DNA from: Microcebus murinus
Taxonomy: Eukaryota; Chordata; Mammalia; Primates; Cheirogaleidae
NCBI RefSeq assembly: GCF_040939455.1
Contig: NC_134106.1
Coordinates: forward strand, 85,505,001-85,569,000
Reading direction: 5' to 3'
DNA: 64,000 nt
Made by a program: the position numbers and the translations under genes. Shown in pieces: positions 27,545 through 59,910 of this stretch. Numbering within the stretch: the first letter of the stretch is position 1; each line of letters opens with the position of its first letter. The notes beneath the pieces were generated by a model that saw only the letters and a program-made list of their open reading frames with translations, did not search any database and was not told the DNA's origin.

Positions 27545-28090
27545 AAGCAAAGCAATGATAATAGAAGCTGCTACAGCAGCAAGTCCTTACCATATATTGA
27601 GTGCCAATGGGAGAATGCGTATTACACTAAATGTCTGAAACAGTATCGGTGGGAAATTGGTTCCAGGACCTCCTTTGGATACCAAAATCCATGAATGCTC
27701 AAGTGCCTGATATAAAATGACTTAGTTGTTGCATATAACCTATGCATATCCTTCCATATACTTTAAATAATCTCTAGATTACACATAATATAAATGTTAT
27801 GTAAATAGTTGTTGTACTGTCTAAGGAATAATGACAAGGAAAAAAGTCTGTACGTGTTCAGTATAGACACATTTTTCCCCAATATTTTCAATCCCACAGA
27901 TATGGAGGGCTGACTGTATACCATCTCAAATGAATCCTCACCTATGAGATCAACACTAACCTTGCATGTTTTATTTCTGCTTAGCAGATAAGAAAATTAA
28001 AACTCAATGAAGATAAAATAATTTGATAAAGATCCCATTTCTAGTAAGTATGAGCTAAAGTCATCAGTTTTGACTTCAAAGCCCTTGTCA
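27545..28090 (-). repeat. MIR SINE (antisense), split by a DNA transposon
   Basis: Left part 27545-27640 ('catatattgagtgccaa') and right part 27917-28090 ('aatcctcacctatgaga', 'cagataagaaaattaaaact') together make one antisense MIR, interrupted by the MER2 at 27641-27916. Confidence 0.55.
27641..27916 (+). mobile_element. MER2 DNA transposon (Tigger group)
   Basis: Starts with a shortened terminal repeat 'cagtatcggtggg', then the MER2 body 'ttggttccaggacctcc', 'taccaaaatccatgaatgctc', 'taaatagttgttgtactgt' and 'aagtctgtacgtgttcagta', ending 'tatggagggctgactg'. MER2 is a nonautonomous element moved by Tigger-type transposase. Internally somewhat deleted. Confidence 0.85.
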
Positions 28091-28504
28091 CTCTGGAATG
28101 CAGAAGGGTCTCCCAAATCCAGCTGGCCATCAGGAACACTGGGGAAGTTTTGGAAGAAAACCAGATTCCCAAACCCTTGCCCAAGATTCACAGAATCAGA
28201 ATGCTTGCTGTACAGCCATAACGTCCCGCAATTTTTAAAGTACTGTATAATTCTGATCATCAACTTGGTTTGGAAATGACTGGCCAGGTGCAATTGAAGC
28301 TAAATGTAATCAATTAAAAATTATGAAAGGTTTAAGGTAATGTTATATGGGGAAACTGGGACATTATGAAGGGTAATAACTTAAGGAAATTGCCCCCAGC
28401 CAAAATCTCAATAGGCATTTGATTTGTATTTGAGACACATTCAAGATGTATAGACTAAGTGACATCCTTATTATTTAAAGAAAACAGTGATGCTGATGCT
28501 GCAG

Positions 28505-28605
28505 GATTGATTAGGTAAGCTCATTGAGGACAGGGATCTTTTCAATTCAATCACTTGAGTATATACCTAGCACGTAGTAGGTGCCTCCACGTGTTTGTTG
28601 AACAA
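28505..28605 (+). repeat. L2 LINE 3' end fragment
   Basis: 'aagctcattgaggacagggatc..' followed by 'cctagcacgtagtaggtgcc' and 'tttgttgaac' is the classic L2 3' terminus. Confidence 0.7.
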
Positions 28606-28764
28606 AAAAAAACTCCCCCTCCCCAAGAAGAATACCTCAGTCTGATTAAGACCTTTTGTTCGTGCTTTCCCTAAACTCTGTGTGTATAGATGCGCTACAT
28701 CCTTCCCAGCACTTACAACAGTATCCTAAAGTGGAGCTTTTGCTTATCTGTCCTTTCCTTTCAC

Positions 28765-28880
28765 AGATGATGCGTTGCTTAAGGGCAAGGGCTACATCAT
28801 TTTCTGCGTGCATCTCAATACTTAGGAAAGTGTTTGAAACATAAAAGGCACTTAGGAAATGTGTTTTAAATAAATAAATG
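28765..28880 (+). repeat. L2/MIR-like 3' end fragment
   Basis: 'cttaagggcaagggctacatc' and 'gaaacataaaaggcacttagg' then 'aaataaataaatgag' follow the L2 3'-end pattern, more diverged than the copy at 28505. Confidence 0.45.
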
Positions 28881-29015
28881 AGTTGTAAATGTAAAACCTG
28901 CTTTTTATTCCCCAAAGCTGGAATCGGGCTCCCACTGGTATGTATTGCCCTAGCTCCAAGCCTGATCCCATATTCTCAGGAAAGCAGAGGAAGAGATGCA
29001 CATTGAAGACAAAAG

Positions 29016-29163
29016 AAGAAAAGGATGTCTGCACGCTTGAAGCTCTGACTCGAGGGGTGGGGGGAGCATGGGCAATATATGTAACCTTAACACTTGTACC
29101 CCCATAATTCGCTAAAATAAAAAAATAAAAATTAATTAATTTAAAAAAAGAAAAGGATGTCTG
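29016..29163 (+). mobile_element. Very short strepsirrhine L1 3' end with perfect target-site duplication
   Basis: Only about 116 bp of L1 (29032-29147): the last 3'UTR bases from 'cacgcttgaagctctgactc' through the G-rich run, 'cttgtacccccataattcgct' and an A-rich tail. The flanking 16-bp repeats AAGAAAAGGATGTCTG at 29016-29031 and 29148-29163 are identical, which fixes both ends and shows severe 5' truncation at insertion. Confidence 0.93.
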
Positions 29164-30990
29164 GGAGGGTACACCCTGAAACAGAAACTCACATGCAGAG
29201 TCATCCTTAGATCAGACGCAGGAGCTCAAAAGACTTAGCAAATGAGGAAATGTCTCCCCAGAATTAGACGCAATACATCAGCAGTTGTCATTTTCAACTG
29301 GTGTTTTTTTGTCATGGAGGACAGCTGCTCTGCCAGGCCAGAATTTGTCTGGCCCCTTTCAAGGTCATCGTCCCTTCTCAGATCTGGTGCTGTGTCTAGA
29401 ATCTGGCAAGCCTGGCTTCTGAAAGTGGATTAGGTGGGCCCTGGGAGAGCCTGTGCCCTGGCTGCACTCCCGATTCTCATCCTTAACTGCCTGGTGATGT
29501 TCTCTGAGGACAGCTGCCTCTTCAGTCGCTTTTTGAATCTGAGTCACGCTCCCTGTGACCTTAGCCCCTTGCGCTATTTCAGACACTGCCATTGCCCATG
29601 CTTGCCTGCTACAACTATCAGCCTTGTGTCGTCATCACCTTAAGTATATTCTGGTAGGCAAGACATAAATTAGCCTGTGGCTAAGGCCCAGAATCAGAAA
29701 TTGAGTCAGAATGGTTAAAAACAAAAGCAATGAATGAATGAATGAACTTCTTTTAAGGTACTTGGGTCATTATATAAAAATCTCATCTCTGTTTTCTCCT
29801 CTTTCTGTTCCTTAAAATTGCTTAAATTCATAACCATTTCATGCAAAAATGGGATTATGTCGAAAGGCTATCAAGTCTTTTCCAGAAACGTAGTAAACTA
29901 ATCACACAATCCAGATGAGGTAACTACCCACACAGGCCCCTTGTTGCATCCTAATTTCTGTTGGACTCCACCGGCTGGCTCACCTCAAACAAGGCAGCTG
30001 GAGGCAGTTATTGTTTACACAGAGGACAAAAAATGGGGTAATGATATAAATTTTAAAGTTCATTTCAAATTCCAGTGTAAGGAAATGGGAGCTGGGCTGA
30101 AACTTGGCCTAGAGAGAGGTGGAGAGTAGTTAAGAAGTACTCTTACTTATTCCACCAGTTACTAGATTTGCATATTTTACTATTTAATACACAATCATGG
30201 TGGCATACAGATGGAAGTGAGAAAGTGGCCCGAGGGCTTGTGGCTTTGTGGCTTGTGGCCACCCTCACTTCTCTCTTCTTCCACGGACATTCACACGTGT
30301 CCATAAATACACAATACACCTCTATCTATCTCGACACACCTAGATGTATAAATGCATCTATGATATGTGTTTATAACCGGAGATATATAATCTAGGTATA
30401 AAGACATAGATATCTAGGTATAGATATATTGAAACTAATGTAGCAAATTTTTTAAAACTCTGGAATAGCATATAGTAGGAGGCAAACAACCCAGTTGGCT
30501 ACACACAGAAAGCTATCTTGTCTGGCTTATGACATAACCTCAGTGTTGTTTTTGAACAACTCCTAGAGTTTTTCATTGTACCCCTACTTTTAAGTGGAAG
30601 GGGTATGCATGTAAAAAGAACTTTCTAAACCTTCCAGAAATGTCTCCGTCAGGGAACCCATCACCTGGGGCGCCAGAATCAGCTCACAGAGGCAGCGTGA
30701 GAGGACCCTAAGCTCTGAGAGACACGCCTCAAGAAACAATCCCGGGCTGTGGTCTGGGCAGACACCAAGGAGACGCTTGCTGTCTCCTGGACTTCCCACT
30801 GCTCCATCAGAAGACAAAATTCTCTGAGAGTCCCTCAGTCACCCCATCCCCTGCTTCCAACCAGAGTCGGGGGAAGTTAGAATCAGGCATGACCTTACAC
30901 AATCGCGGCACCCTTTTCTGGAGGAGGGAGAGGGAGTGGCAGGGCCGTGCCTGGAGATGGAGATGCCACGGCGGGCCAGCTCCCTTCGCA
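29164..30990. other. Upstream flank of SLC5A7, no gene seen
   Basis: Mixed-composition DNA becoming GC-rich near 30600. Open frames on both strands here are short and have no recognisable domains. It may hold distal promoter elements. Confidence 0.5.
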
Positions 30991-31038
30991 CCCCGCACAC
31001 CCACCCTCCCCGCGAGGGCAGCGTCCCCAGCGCACGCC

Positions 31039-31081
31039 TCAGCACCACTTTCCTCTGACGTCCGCCTCCCAACCTCTGACG
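31039..31081 (+). promoter_or_regulatory. SLC5A7: Paired TGACG (CRE/ATF-like) motifs and an RE1-like half-site
   Basis: TGACGTCC at 31056-31063 differs from the full CRE palindrome only in its last base. CTCTGACG recurs 21 bp further on (TGACG at 31077-31081), two helical turns apart. TCAGCACCAC at 31039-31048 matches the left half of the neuron-restrictive RE1 consensus; no right half follows. All lie 22-65 bp upstream of the TATA box. Function is inferred. Confidence 0.45.
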
Positions 31082-31102
31082 ATCGCCCCCGCCGGCCGTC
31101 CT

Positions 31103-31108
31103 TATAAA
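31103..31108 (+). promoter_or_regulatory. SLC5A7: TATA box of SLC5A7
   Basis: TATAAA in a GC-rich setting, the only such element upstream of the exon 1 donor. Transcription would start roughly 25-32 bp downstream, near 31130-31140. Confidence 0.65.
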
Positions 31109-31132
31109 GGGGACTTTTCCCAATACTGGGAT

Positions 31133-31367
31133 CGATAGCCACCTCGCCCCGCCCCGCGCCGCGCGCCCTCCGCCGGCGCCCGCACCTGTCGCCTCCGCGC
31201 GCTCCCCGGGGCTTGGAGACGCGGGCTGAGGAGCCGCCCGGACCCAACGCCCCGCCGCGCTGCACCCCTGACCCCACCCTCCCTCTCTGCACCCGCACCC
31301 GCGCCCTCTCGGCTCCCGGGGGCGGCGGCCCCGGGCGGAGCGCTTCCCCGCACGGCGACAACTCCAG
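31133..31367 (+). other. SLC5A7: SLC5A7 exon 1 (5'UTR, noncoding)
   Basis: The start is inferred from the TATA box. The end is set by the donor 'actccag|gtaggagc' (GT at 31368). No ATG in frame with the protein occurs, so it is leader only, as in the human gene where exon 1 is untranslated. Very GC-rich, so the mRNA leader is probably structured. Confidence 0.6.
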
Positions 31368-32667
31368 GTAGGAGCCGAGCCGGCCGCCCCGGCGCCCAGG
31401 GGCCGCGCCCTCGGGGACCAGGTGGGCGCCAAGCCGGGCGGTCTTAGAGGGGAGGGGAGCGGCGCCTTTGCATCTCGGTGGGGATGCGCTGGCGGGTCGG
31501 CGGCGGTCTGGCACCGAGGCTCTCGGGTGCGGGCGGCTTCAGAGTCTGGGCGCAGGGGAGTGGCAGAGGGGGACGAGGAGGGACAGCAGGGGGCCGGGGA
31601 GCGCAGGACTGCTGGGGAAAGAACTTGCTGGCTCGGTTGCTCACAAAGGCAGAGCCCACCCAGCCGCGGGCGGGCGCACCCCTCGCTTCCCCGGAATCCA
31701 AGGGAGGCGAGTTCTTTCGCCCGAGGTCTCATCACCCACCTGCGTGCGCGAATATCTGAGTTTCCCCTAGAAACTTGTGTGTGTGTGTGGTTCATGAAAT
31801 AACTGTGGCCACGAAAGGAAAAAAAAATTATTAAAAGGAACGAGAATTCCAGAAGGAGAGGGCTTTAGAACTTGCTATCTATCTTTTAAGAGTCTTGCTT
31901 TTAATACTCTTGCCCCTCTGTTATGTTTTTAGGCAATCCGTGTTTTTAAATCCTTTCTTGTATATACCATTAATGTGGGGGCGGGGGTGAAACGAATGAA
32001 GAACAGTGGATGAGGAAGAGGATGAAGAAGGAGGACCCTTTAAACAACAAAAATATATTTAGTTGATACAGTAACTTGAAATCCAAGAACTTGTTGAAAA
32101 TGTGGAGTTGATGTGTTTTTGAAATGGATTTTCCTAAAGTTGTTTCTGCCCCCTCCCCAGATATTCTTACATCAGATTACTTCTGGAACTATTCCCTGAA
32201 ACTGTTTGAAAGGATGGATAGAAGAATGAATGAATTAATCAATATTTTAAATTTTTCAGAGTAGTCCTTTATGGTACACTTACATTACTGAATAATTCTA
32301 GAATACTAACTGAGTTCCACAAAGCAAATACAGCCATATCCTTTGTAAATTATTTATTGAGTTCCTAAGATGCGTGACAAGGTTAATTTTAAATTGAAAG
32401 AATTTATTAAATACAAATTATTATGATTCCTTTGTTAAACTACTTTCTTCTTGCTCTCGAAAACACAAAACATGTCCAGTTATTAAATAGAAGTAGGATA
32501 ATATAGTGGACACTTGTTGGTAACTACCGGTTTCACCTGCAATTTCAGTGTTATTCTTGTTCTTTAAGCTGCACCGGATCTCTCACGAGCCAGCTGGGTT
32601 TGTTCCTGGCTGCCTACGTGTGCATAGTGCTTGGCTGGTTTATAATGCATTACTGTATTCTCTTCAG
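31368..32667 (+). other. SLC5A7: SLC5A7 intron 1
   Basis: The first part is CpG-island sequence, the rest AT-rich. No repeat or RNA gene is recognised. The acceptor 'tattctcttcag' ends at 32667; a second AG at 32692-32693 ('agctgcag') is an alternative. Confidence 0.5.
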
Positions 32668-54800
<22,133 letters not shown>

Positions 54801-56093
54801 CCCCATCTCAGTAAAATGCTGCTTTCTCAAACAGAGTGCTATAATAGAGTAGTCCTGGAAAGGTGGTTTGCAACATATAAAAATATATTAAAAATAGAAA
54901 CAACATCAGGAGGCCAAAAATCCATATAAAGTGTAACTGTACAAATACAAGCCAATCTAGAAGGAAACATCCATGAAAAAGCAACAATATCCTTTCTCAT
55001 CTATAATAGTGTTGATTTTGATGCTAGATAGTTTTCTTAGGTATAAAAAGTGAATAAGGCCTCACTCAAAAGAACAAAGAGCCAAATAGAGTATTCACCT
55101 TTATTATGAAAAAAGGATATATGAAAGAGCCTAAGAAAAAAGGAAGTTGGATAATCTTGATACAAACATTGTTTGCTAATGCAGGGGTGAGTCTAGTTTA
55201 ATTATCTCACTGAAGCTATGAGAATAACTCACAGTCATCCAATGAATGGTGCAATGAATTAACCAGCTGATTTTTCTTGGTATGATGATTAACACCTTTT
55301 ATGTTCTGAGCTATAACATTTGCTGAATATGCAATCTGTTATTCCTTTAGTAATGGCATGTAATATTCTGAACCCAGGCAAAACAAACACACAAAAAACA
55401 TTATATAATGGCATTGCTTTAGGTGCAAGGTGATAGGAAAATAGAGTCCATCTTTGTCAAGGAGCACTGGGATACTTTGTGTATGTCTATAATTACTATA
55501 TGCATAGGAGAAGGTACCTGGAGCTTAGAAAGATCACTGGGCAACCTTAAAGCAATAAATCAGGAAGGTATTAAGCAGAAAGTAATAGGAAAAGCAGTGG
55601 ATTTTTAAAATCTTCTGCTGAAGTATATAAAATTTTGCCTCATGATAAAAAAGTAATATCTAAATTAATTTTGTAAGTGAAATTGAGCCTTATGTAAGAG
55701 AGGTAGCTATATCGCATCAATTATGGTTAATGAGAGACAAATGGCTAAATTAGCATGTATTTCATTGACTATTTATCACCGACAACTCCCACGTCACTTC
55801 CTAATGGTAGTAAAATGAAAAGGAAAAAAAAACTCACTCATTTTTTGATATTCATTAATGGGAATGATTTATTGTTAAGGGATCTACTCTGTGGCACTTT
55901 TTCACATAAGCCAGTTTTAGGGACTGGACAAGAAACCACTATGAAAAGTCTATAGTGAATTTTAAAATATGGAAGAAAGCAGAAAGTAAAACTAAATCCT
56001 AAAGGAAAGAAGCCATCGATTTCAACATCTGATGTCTATGTAACTTTCATTACATTGGTCATTAAATATTATTTTGCTCCTTTTCTGGAGTTA

Positions 56094-56112
56094 ATATATA
56101 TATATATATATA
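56094..56112. repeat. (TA)n run
   Basis: A short pure TA dinucleotide run within the 3'UTR. Confidence 0.9.
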
Positions 56113-56305
56113 ATGGTTTGTATTTAATATAGAATTTCAAATGCTCTCCCACCAGTCTCACAATATAGAAACAACTGGAGCTGTGTCTACAAAAGCAAAG
56201 TGAACCAATGAGCTGAAAAATTATCTGGGAACTTGATCCAATAAAGAAAGCCAGTCTGAATTCTTGAAACTAAGACACTTTTTCCAGAAATTTTTTTGGG
56301 GGTAT

Positions 56306-56359
56306 TTATAAACATAGTGAACTTCAGTGAGCTTATAAACACAGTGAGCTTCAGTGTTC
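56306..56359 (+). repeat. 27-bp tandem duplication
   Basis: 'ttataaacatagtgaacttc' at 56306 repeats as 'ttataaacacagtgagcttc' at 56333, period 27, few mismatches. Confidence 0.85.
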
Positions 56360-57305
56360 AGCATTAAGTATAAAAGTTGTGTTTTGACTGTAGAATTCCT
56401 TTTCATAGGTTTAATTGCTGTCTTAAAGCATCAACCATTTCCTTCTTCATTAAACATGAATTAAATTTCCAGGGTAATTTTTGGAATATGGAATTACATA
56501 ATTTTACATGTTGTAATGTCTCCTATTTTCAGTGCTTTATCAAAACTTGATGGTGAATATTACATTTCATTCAAATCTTTACCTAACATCATATACACCT
56601 AAATAAAAAAAGAATTCTGTTTATTTACCTTTTACTCAGAATCTAGTCAGTACCCTGTGGAGTACTTGGAAAGAGTGAATTTTTGGAACCAGTAAGGATG
56701 GGAGTCTCAAATTCTCAGACATGGATTGAGAAAAGAGCAAGGGACAGGAAATCTGTTAAAGGAAAGCCACAGAGATCAAAACATTTGATATGTAAAAGTA
56801 ACTAATTGATAGAGACTACAGTTCCCAGTGAACACGATATTTCAGATGTACCCTGCCTTCCTTCCAGCACGTACCTGAATAATGACTTTTGTCCATTCCA
56901 TCAGCATAAACTTTTGTCCAATTTACTGAGGCACATGCTTCCATCCTGTGCATCATGAAACATACCATTCTTACTACAACAGAATATATACAACAGGGAA
57001 GAACAGTCTCCTTATAGATATTATAGTTTACAGTTGTGTTGAGTGGCACTTGAAACAAGTAACCACACTTAAATTCATTGAAAAAGAGTAAGTTGATAGT
57101 AAAAATTTCTTCCATTTAATTCATTTTCTAACAATAGACAGATACAGGGAAAAATGTTTACCCTGTCCAAAATATTGCAACTAGGTAACTTCAATAATTC
57201 CACCTATTGTCAAACTAAATAAATAAAAACTAGCTTATTATTAAATCCACAAATAAATGTGCTATTAGCAAGATGATTTTTTTAAGTACAAGAAAATTTG
57301 AAGAT

Positions 57306-57472
57306 GGGCCAGGTGCAGTGGCTCACGCCTGTAATCCTAGCACTCTGGGAAGCCAAGGCAGGAGGATCGTTTGAGCTCAGGAGTTTGAGACCAGCCTAAG
57401 CAACAGCGAGACCCCATCTCTACTAAAAATACAAAGAAAATTAATAAAAATGAAAAATAACAAAAAAAGTTA
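57306..57472 (+). mobile_element. Alu left monomer (FLAM-like)
   Basis: 'ggccaggtgcagtggctcac' through 'gaccccatctctactaaaaat' then an A-rich end; no right arm follows. Either a fossil left monomer or a truncated Alu. Confidence 0.85.
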
Positions 57473-57710
57473 AAGATGAATCAAACAATGATCGCAAGAT
57501 CTTTATTTATGTACATTTATGCATAAATTTCCCCCCAATTTCCAAGGAGGACACAAAGCTGCAGAACGTAGACGAGGACGCTATGTGTCCATCACCAGCT
57601 CTGCTTTGCCATCGCAAGTAATGCGACAGCTTTGCATCCAGCCTCACTCAGTGGAACTGATTTTTGAAACCTGTCCTCAATGAAAATAAAACAATGGAAA
57701 CATTTAGACA

Positions 57711-58560
57711 CTGGCTATATTAATCGTGGGAGGCAATATCTGTGGATAACACATTAGAATAAAATATATATTTTGTTTTCATACTTTGAATATAATTGTA
57801 CCATGGTTCTTATGTAATTTAGATTTTTTGTGCACATATATTATTCAGAACATCAAGCATGTAGCTGGACTGCAATGTCAAGCTTTCAAACACTCAGTGT
57901 CAAAATTCGACTTCATTGCTACACTTACAAGTGATGAATTTTATGTGAATATCAAATGAATGTAAGCCTAAAATAAGTGAATCTAATATAAAGGCTTTTA
58001 TTTGGAAATAATGGATTAGCATTATATTTTAAACATAAATTATGACTTTTTCTTTTTTAACCTTCATGAGAATTTACTCTGGTATAATGTATAACTTATT
58101 GTAAGTTTGCTATAGTGGATAATTTATTGTAAGTTTGTTACTGAACAGACAGATGCATATAATGGTTCTAAAATGTATATTTTTGTCTGTCAAAGTATTA
58201 TATAAAATATGCTTAAAATAAGTAGATTTGCAACTATATGTGTAACTGTTTTAAATGTAATGATATTGTATTAAATTGTGCTGGTGCAATTTAGGATATC
58301 ATTGTCTAGGTTTGGCTTTTTGGGGCACTTCCTTAAAATAAATATACATGGTGCTTCAAGAGAATTATGCAATGAAATTAAAATAAACCCTCTCATTACT
58401 GGAGGATATGCAAATGCAAAGTGGAAGTGCTACACTTTGCATAAATCTTAGGGCAATATATGCTATCATATCTCAAAAGAAAATGTAAATTATTTTTCTT
58501 GGAAAAGATGTTCAGCCACTGTACACAGACCTTTTATGAATTGAAGAAATGAATAGACAT
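57711..58560 (+). other. Flank or distal 3'UTR of SLC5A7
   Basis: AT-rich. A 28-bp imperfect direct repeat around 58085-58140 ('acttattgtaagtttgctat' / 'atttattgtaagtttgttac') and two late AATAAA words near 58337 and 58382 are the only features seen. Confidence 0.4.
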
Positions 58561-58635
58561 TATATCCATTCCATTAAGTCTCATGCTCTACAGACTGAGC
58601 CAGCCAGGCAACCCACACTATATACATTCCATTAA
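58561..58635 (-). mobile_element. tRNA-Lys 5'-half retrosequence with target-site duplication
   Basis: On the minus strand 58578-58609 reads 'gcctggctggctcagtctgt' followed by 'agagcatgagac'. It matches the first 32 bases of tRNA-Lys(CTT) at 29 positions as I recall that gene, including the A-box, and stops just before the anticodon. No poly(A) tail is present. The flanks 'tatatccattccattaa' (58561-58577) and 'tatatacattccattaa' (58619-58635) are a 17-bp direct repeat with one mismatch, the mark of L1-driven insertion. It cannot make a tRNA. Confidence 0.75.
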
Positions 58636-59699
58636 CATAAAGAAGATCTGCATCTTAAAAACCAAATAGCTGTCTGACAGTTGTTGATTTAGGATGTGCA
58701 ACCAATCACTAAGTGACGAATTGGGTCTCATTATGCTCTACGTATGTATTCCATATCTGTTACCTAATTCTCTCAAGGTTTTTTAAAAGTGTAATTATAT
58801 ATACTCACAAAGGAACTTTGGCTTCTCACACCTTAATCATAATAAACATTAGTGCCTTTGGATGTCCATAGGCCTCTAGAGAGGCCTAGAGTATGTCTAA
58901 GGAAGAATGAAGGCAAGAATGAGTCGTTAAGGCAGGAAAATAGCACACTGAGTCAGTTGTCTACCATTACAGACACAGTTTTGGAGAGCATGCATTTCTG
59001 CTTTATCACAAATCTATACTATAGAGGAATTACTGGGAGCCAGAAAAGGGAGTGTACTAGAATATACTATTGGAGCTGTGTATGTTATCTTCATTTTAAC
59101 CATTGTATGTAGAGAGTTTAAGTTTGATCATCAGCATTCTTCTAAGACAGACCCAGTCTTGAGAGAGACCCATGGGGCTGCAGGGTAATGGTAATGATTA
59201 TGTCTACATTTTTAATACAATCACCTAAAAGAAAGCTCCAAAACAGTAAAAAAAAAGAAAAAAAAAGTCATATTATTTAAGTTCTCTAAAATTAGAGTAT
59301 ATGATAATTCTATTTTTATTTTTAATTGGAAAACTGTAGTTATCTATTTAAAAGACATACTGAGTTACATATTTTGAAGCCAAACCACAGTGCTGATTTA
59401 TCAATTTGTGATCTAGAAGCAATTAAAAGCAAGAACCAGATAAGACTAAAAGCCTAATGGTAAAATTGAGAGCAGTATGTATTACTGAAAGGAAGAAATG
59501 AAAGCCCCTGAGAGTGCTGCAAAGGCAGCTGAGATGAGCCCCAGCAGAAGAATGGAGCTAGGAGTCACACTCACTGGCATTGGGCCTGGGAGAATTACTG
59601 AAACTTTCTGATCTGTTTTATCTATGTAAGCCTCCTGATTTAGATAATCTTTAAGGTCTCATATCTCTAGACCCTTATTAGGAAACCTGCTCAGGGAAT
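58636..59699. other. Intergenic DNA, no gene seen
   Basis: No gene or repeat family recognised; open frames are short. Confidence 0.5.
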
Positions 59700-59910
59700 G
59701 CAGCATAGCTTGGTAGACAACAGTCAAGAGCTGGTCTAGAGAAGACACACTTGGCTTCAAATGGCAGCTGGCCCTCGAGAGTTGTGTGGTCTTAGCCAAG
59801 TCATTTAACCTCTGTGGGCCTCAGCATCCCAGATGGGGTTGATATTTACCTGTTATTAGTAAATGACACGATGCATACAAGGTTGTCTGGCAGAACACAC
59901 ATAAAAGGTG
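59700..59910 (+). repeat. MIR SINE
   Basis: 'cacttggcttcaaatggcag', 'gtgtggtcttagccaagtca', 'tttaacctctgtgggcctcag' follow the MIR core closely. Confidence 0.8.

Larger units (their letters stand above)
31000..31720. promoter_or_regulatory. SLC5A7: SLC5A7 CpG-rich promoter region
   Basis: A sharp GC- and CpG-rich island in AT-rich surroundings, covering the proximal promoter, exon 1 and the start of intron 1. GC boxes occur, for example CCCCGCCCC around 31147. Long open frames on both strands (about 30807-31802) come from the lack of AT-rich stop codons, not from genes. Boundaries are estimated by eye. Confidence 0.8.
54801..57710 (+). other. SLC5A7: SLC5A7 3'UTR (end uncertain)
   Basis: AT-rich untranslated region after the stop. 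AATAAA signals occur at 56602-56607, near 57220, at 57685-57690, 58337-58342 and 58382-58387; without transcript data the used site is unknown. An end near 57.7 kb would give a UTR of about 2.9 kb. It contains a TA run (56094-56112), a 27-bp tandem duplication (56306-56359) and an Alu left monomer (57306-57472). Confidence 0.45.

Noticed and set aside
30889..31138. Possible divergent gene sharing the SLC5A7 promoter
   Set aside because: No splice-linked frame or recognisable protein on the minus strand; only island-driven open frames.
30807..31802. Long overlapping open frames on both strands (up to 318 residues) at the promoter
   Set aside because: They lie in the CpG island where stop codons are rare. 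Translations are low-complexity Arg/Gly/Pro/Ala-rich and match no domain.
58852..59112. 86-residue open frame downstream of SLC5A7
   Set aside because: No motif, no neighbouring exon signals, and length expected by chance.
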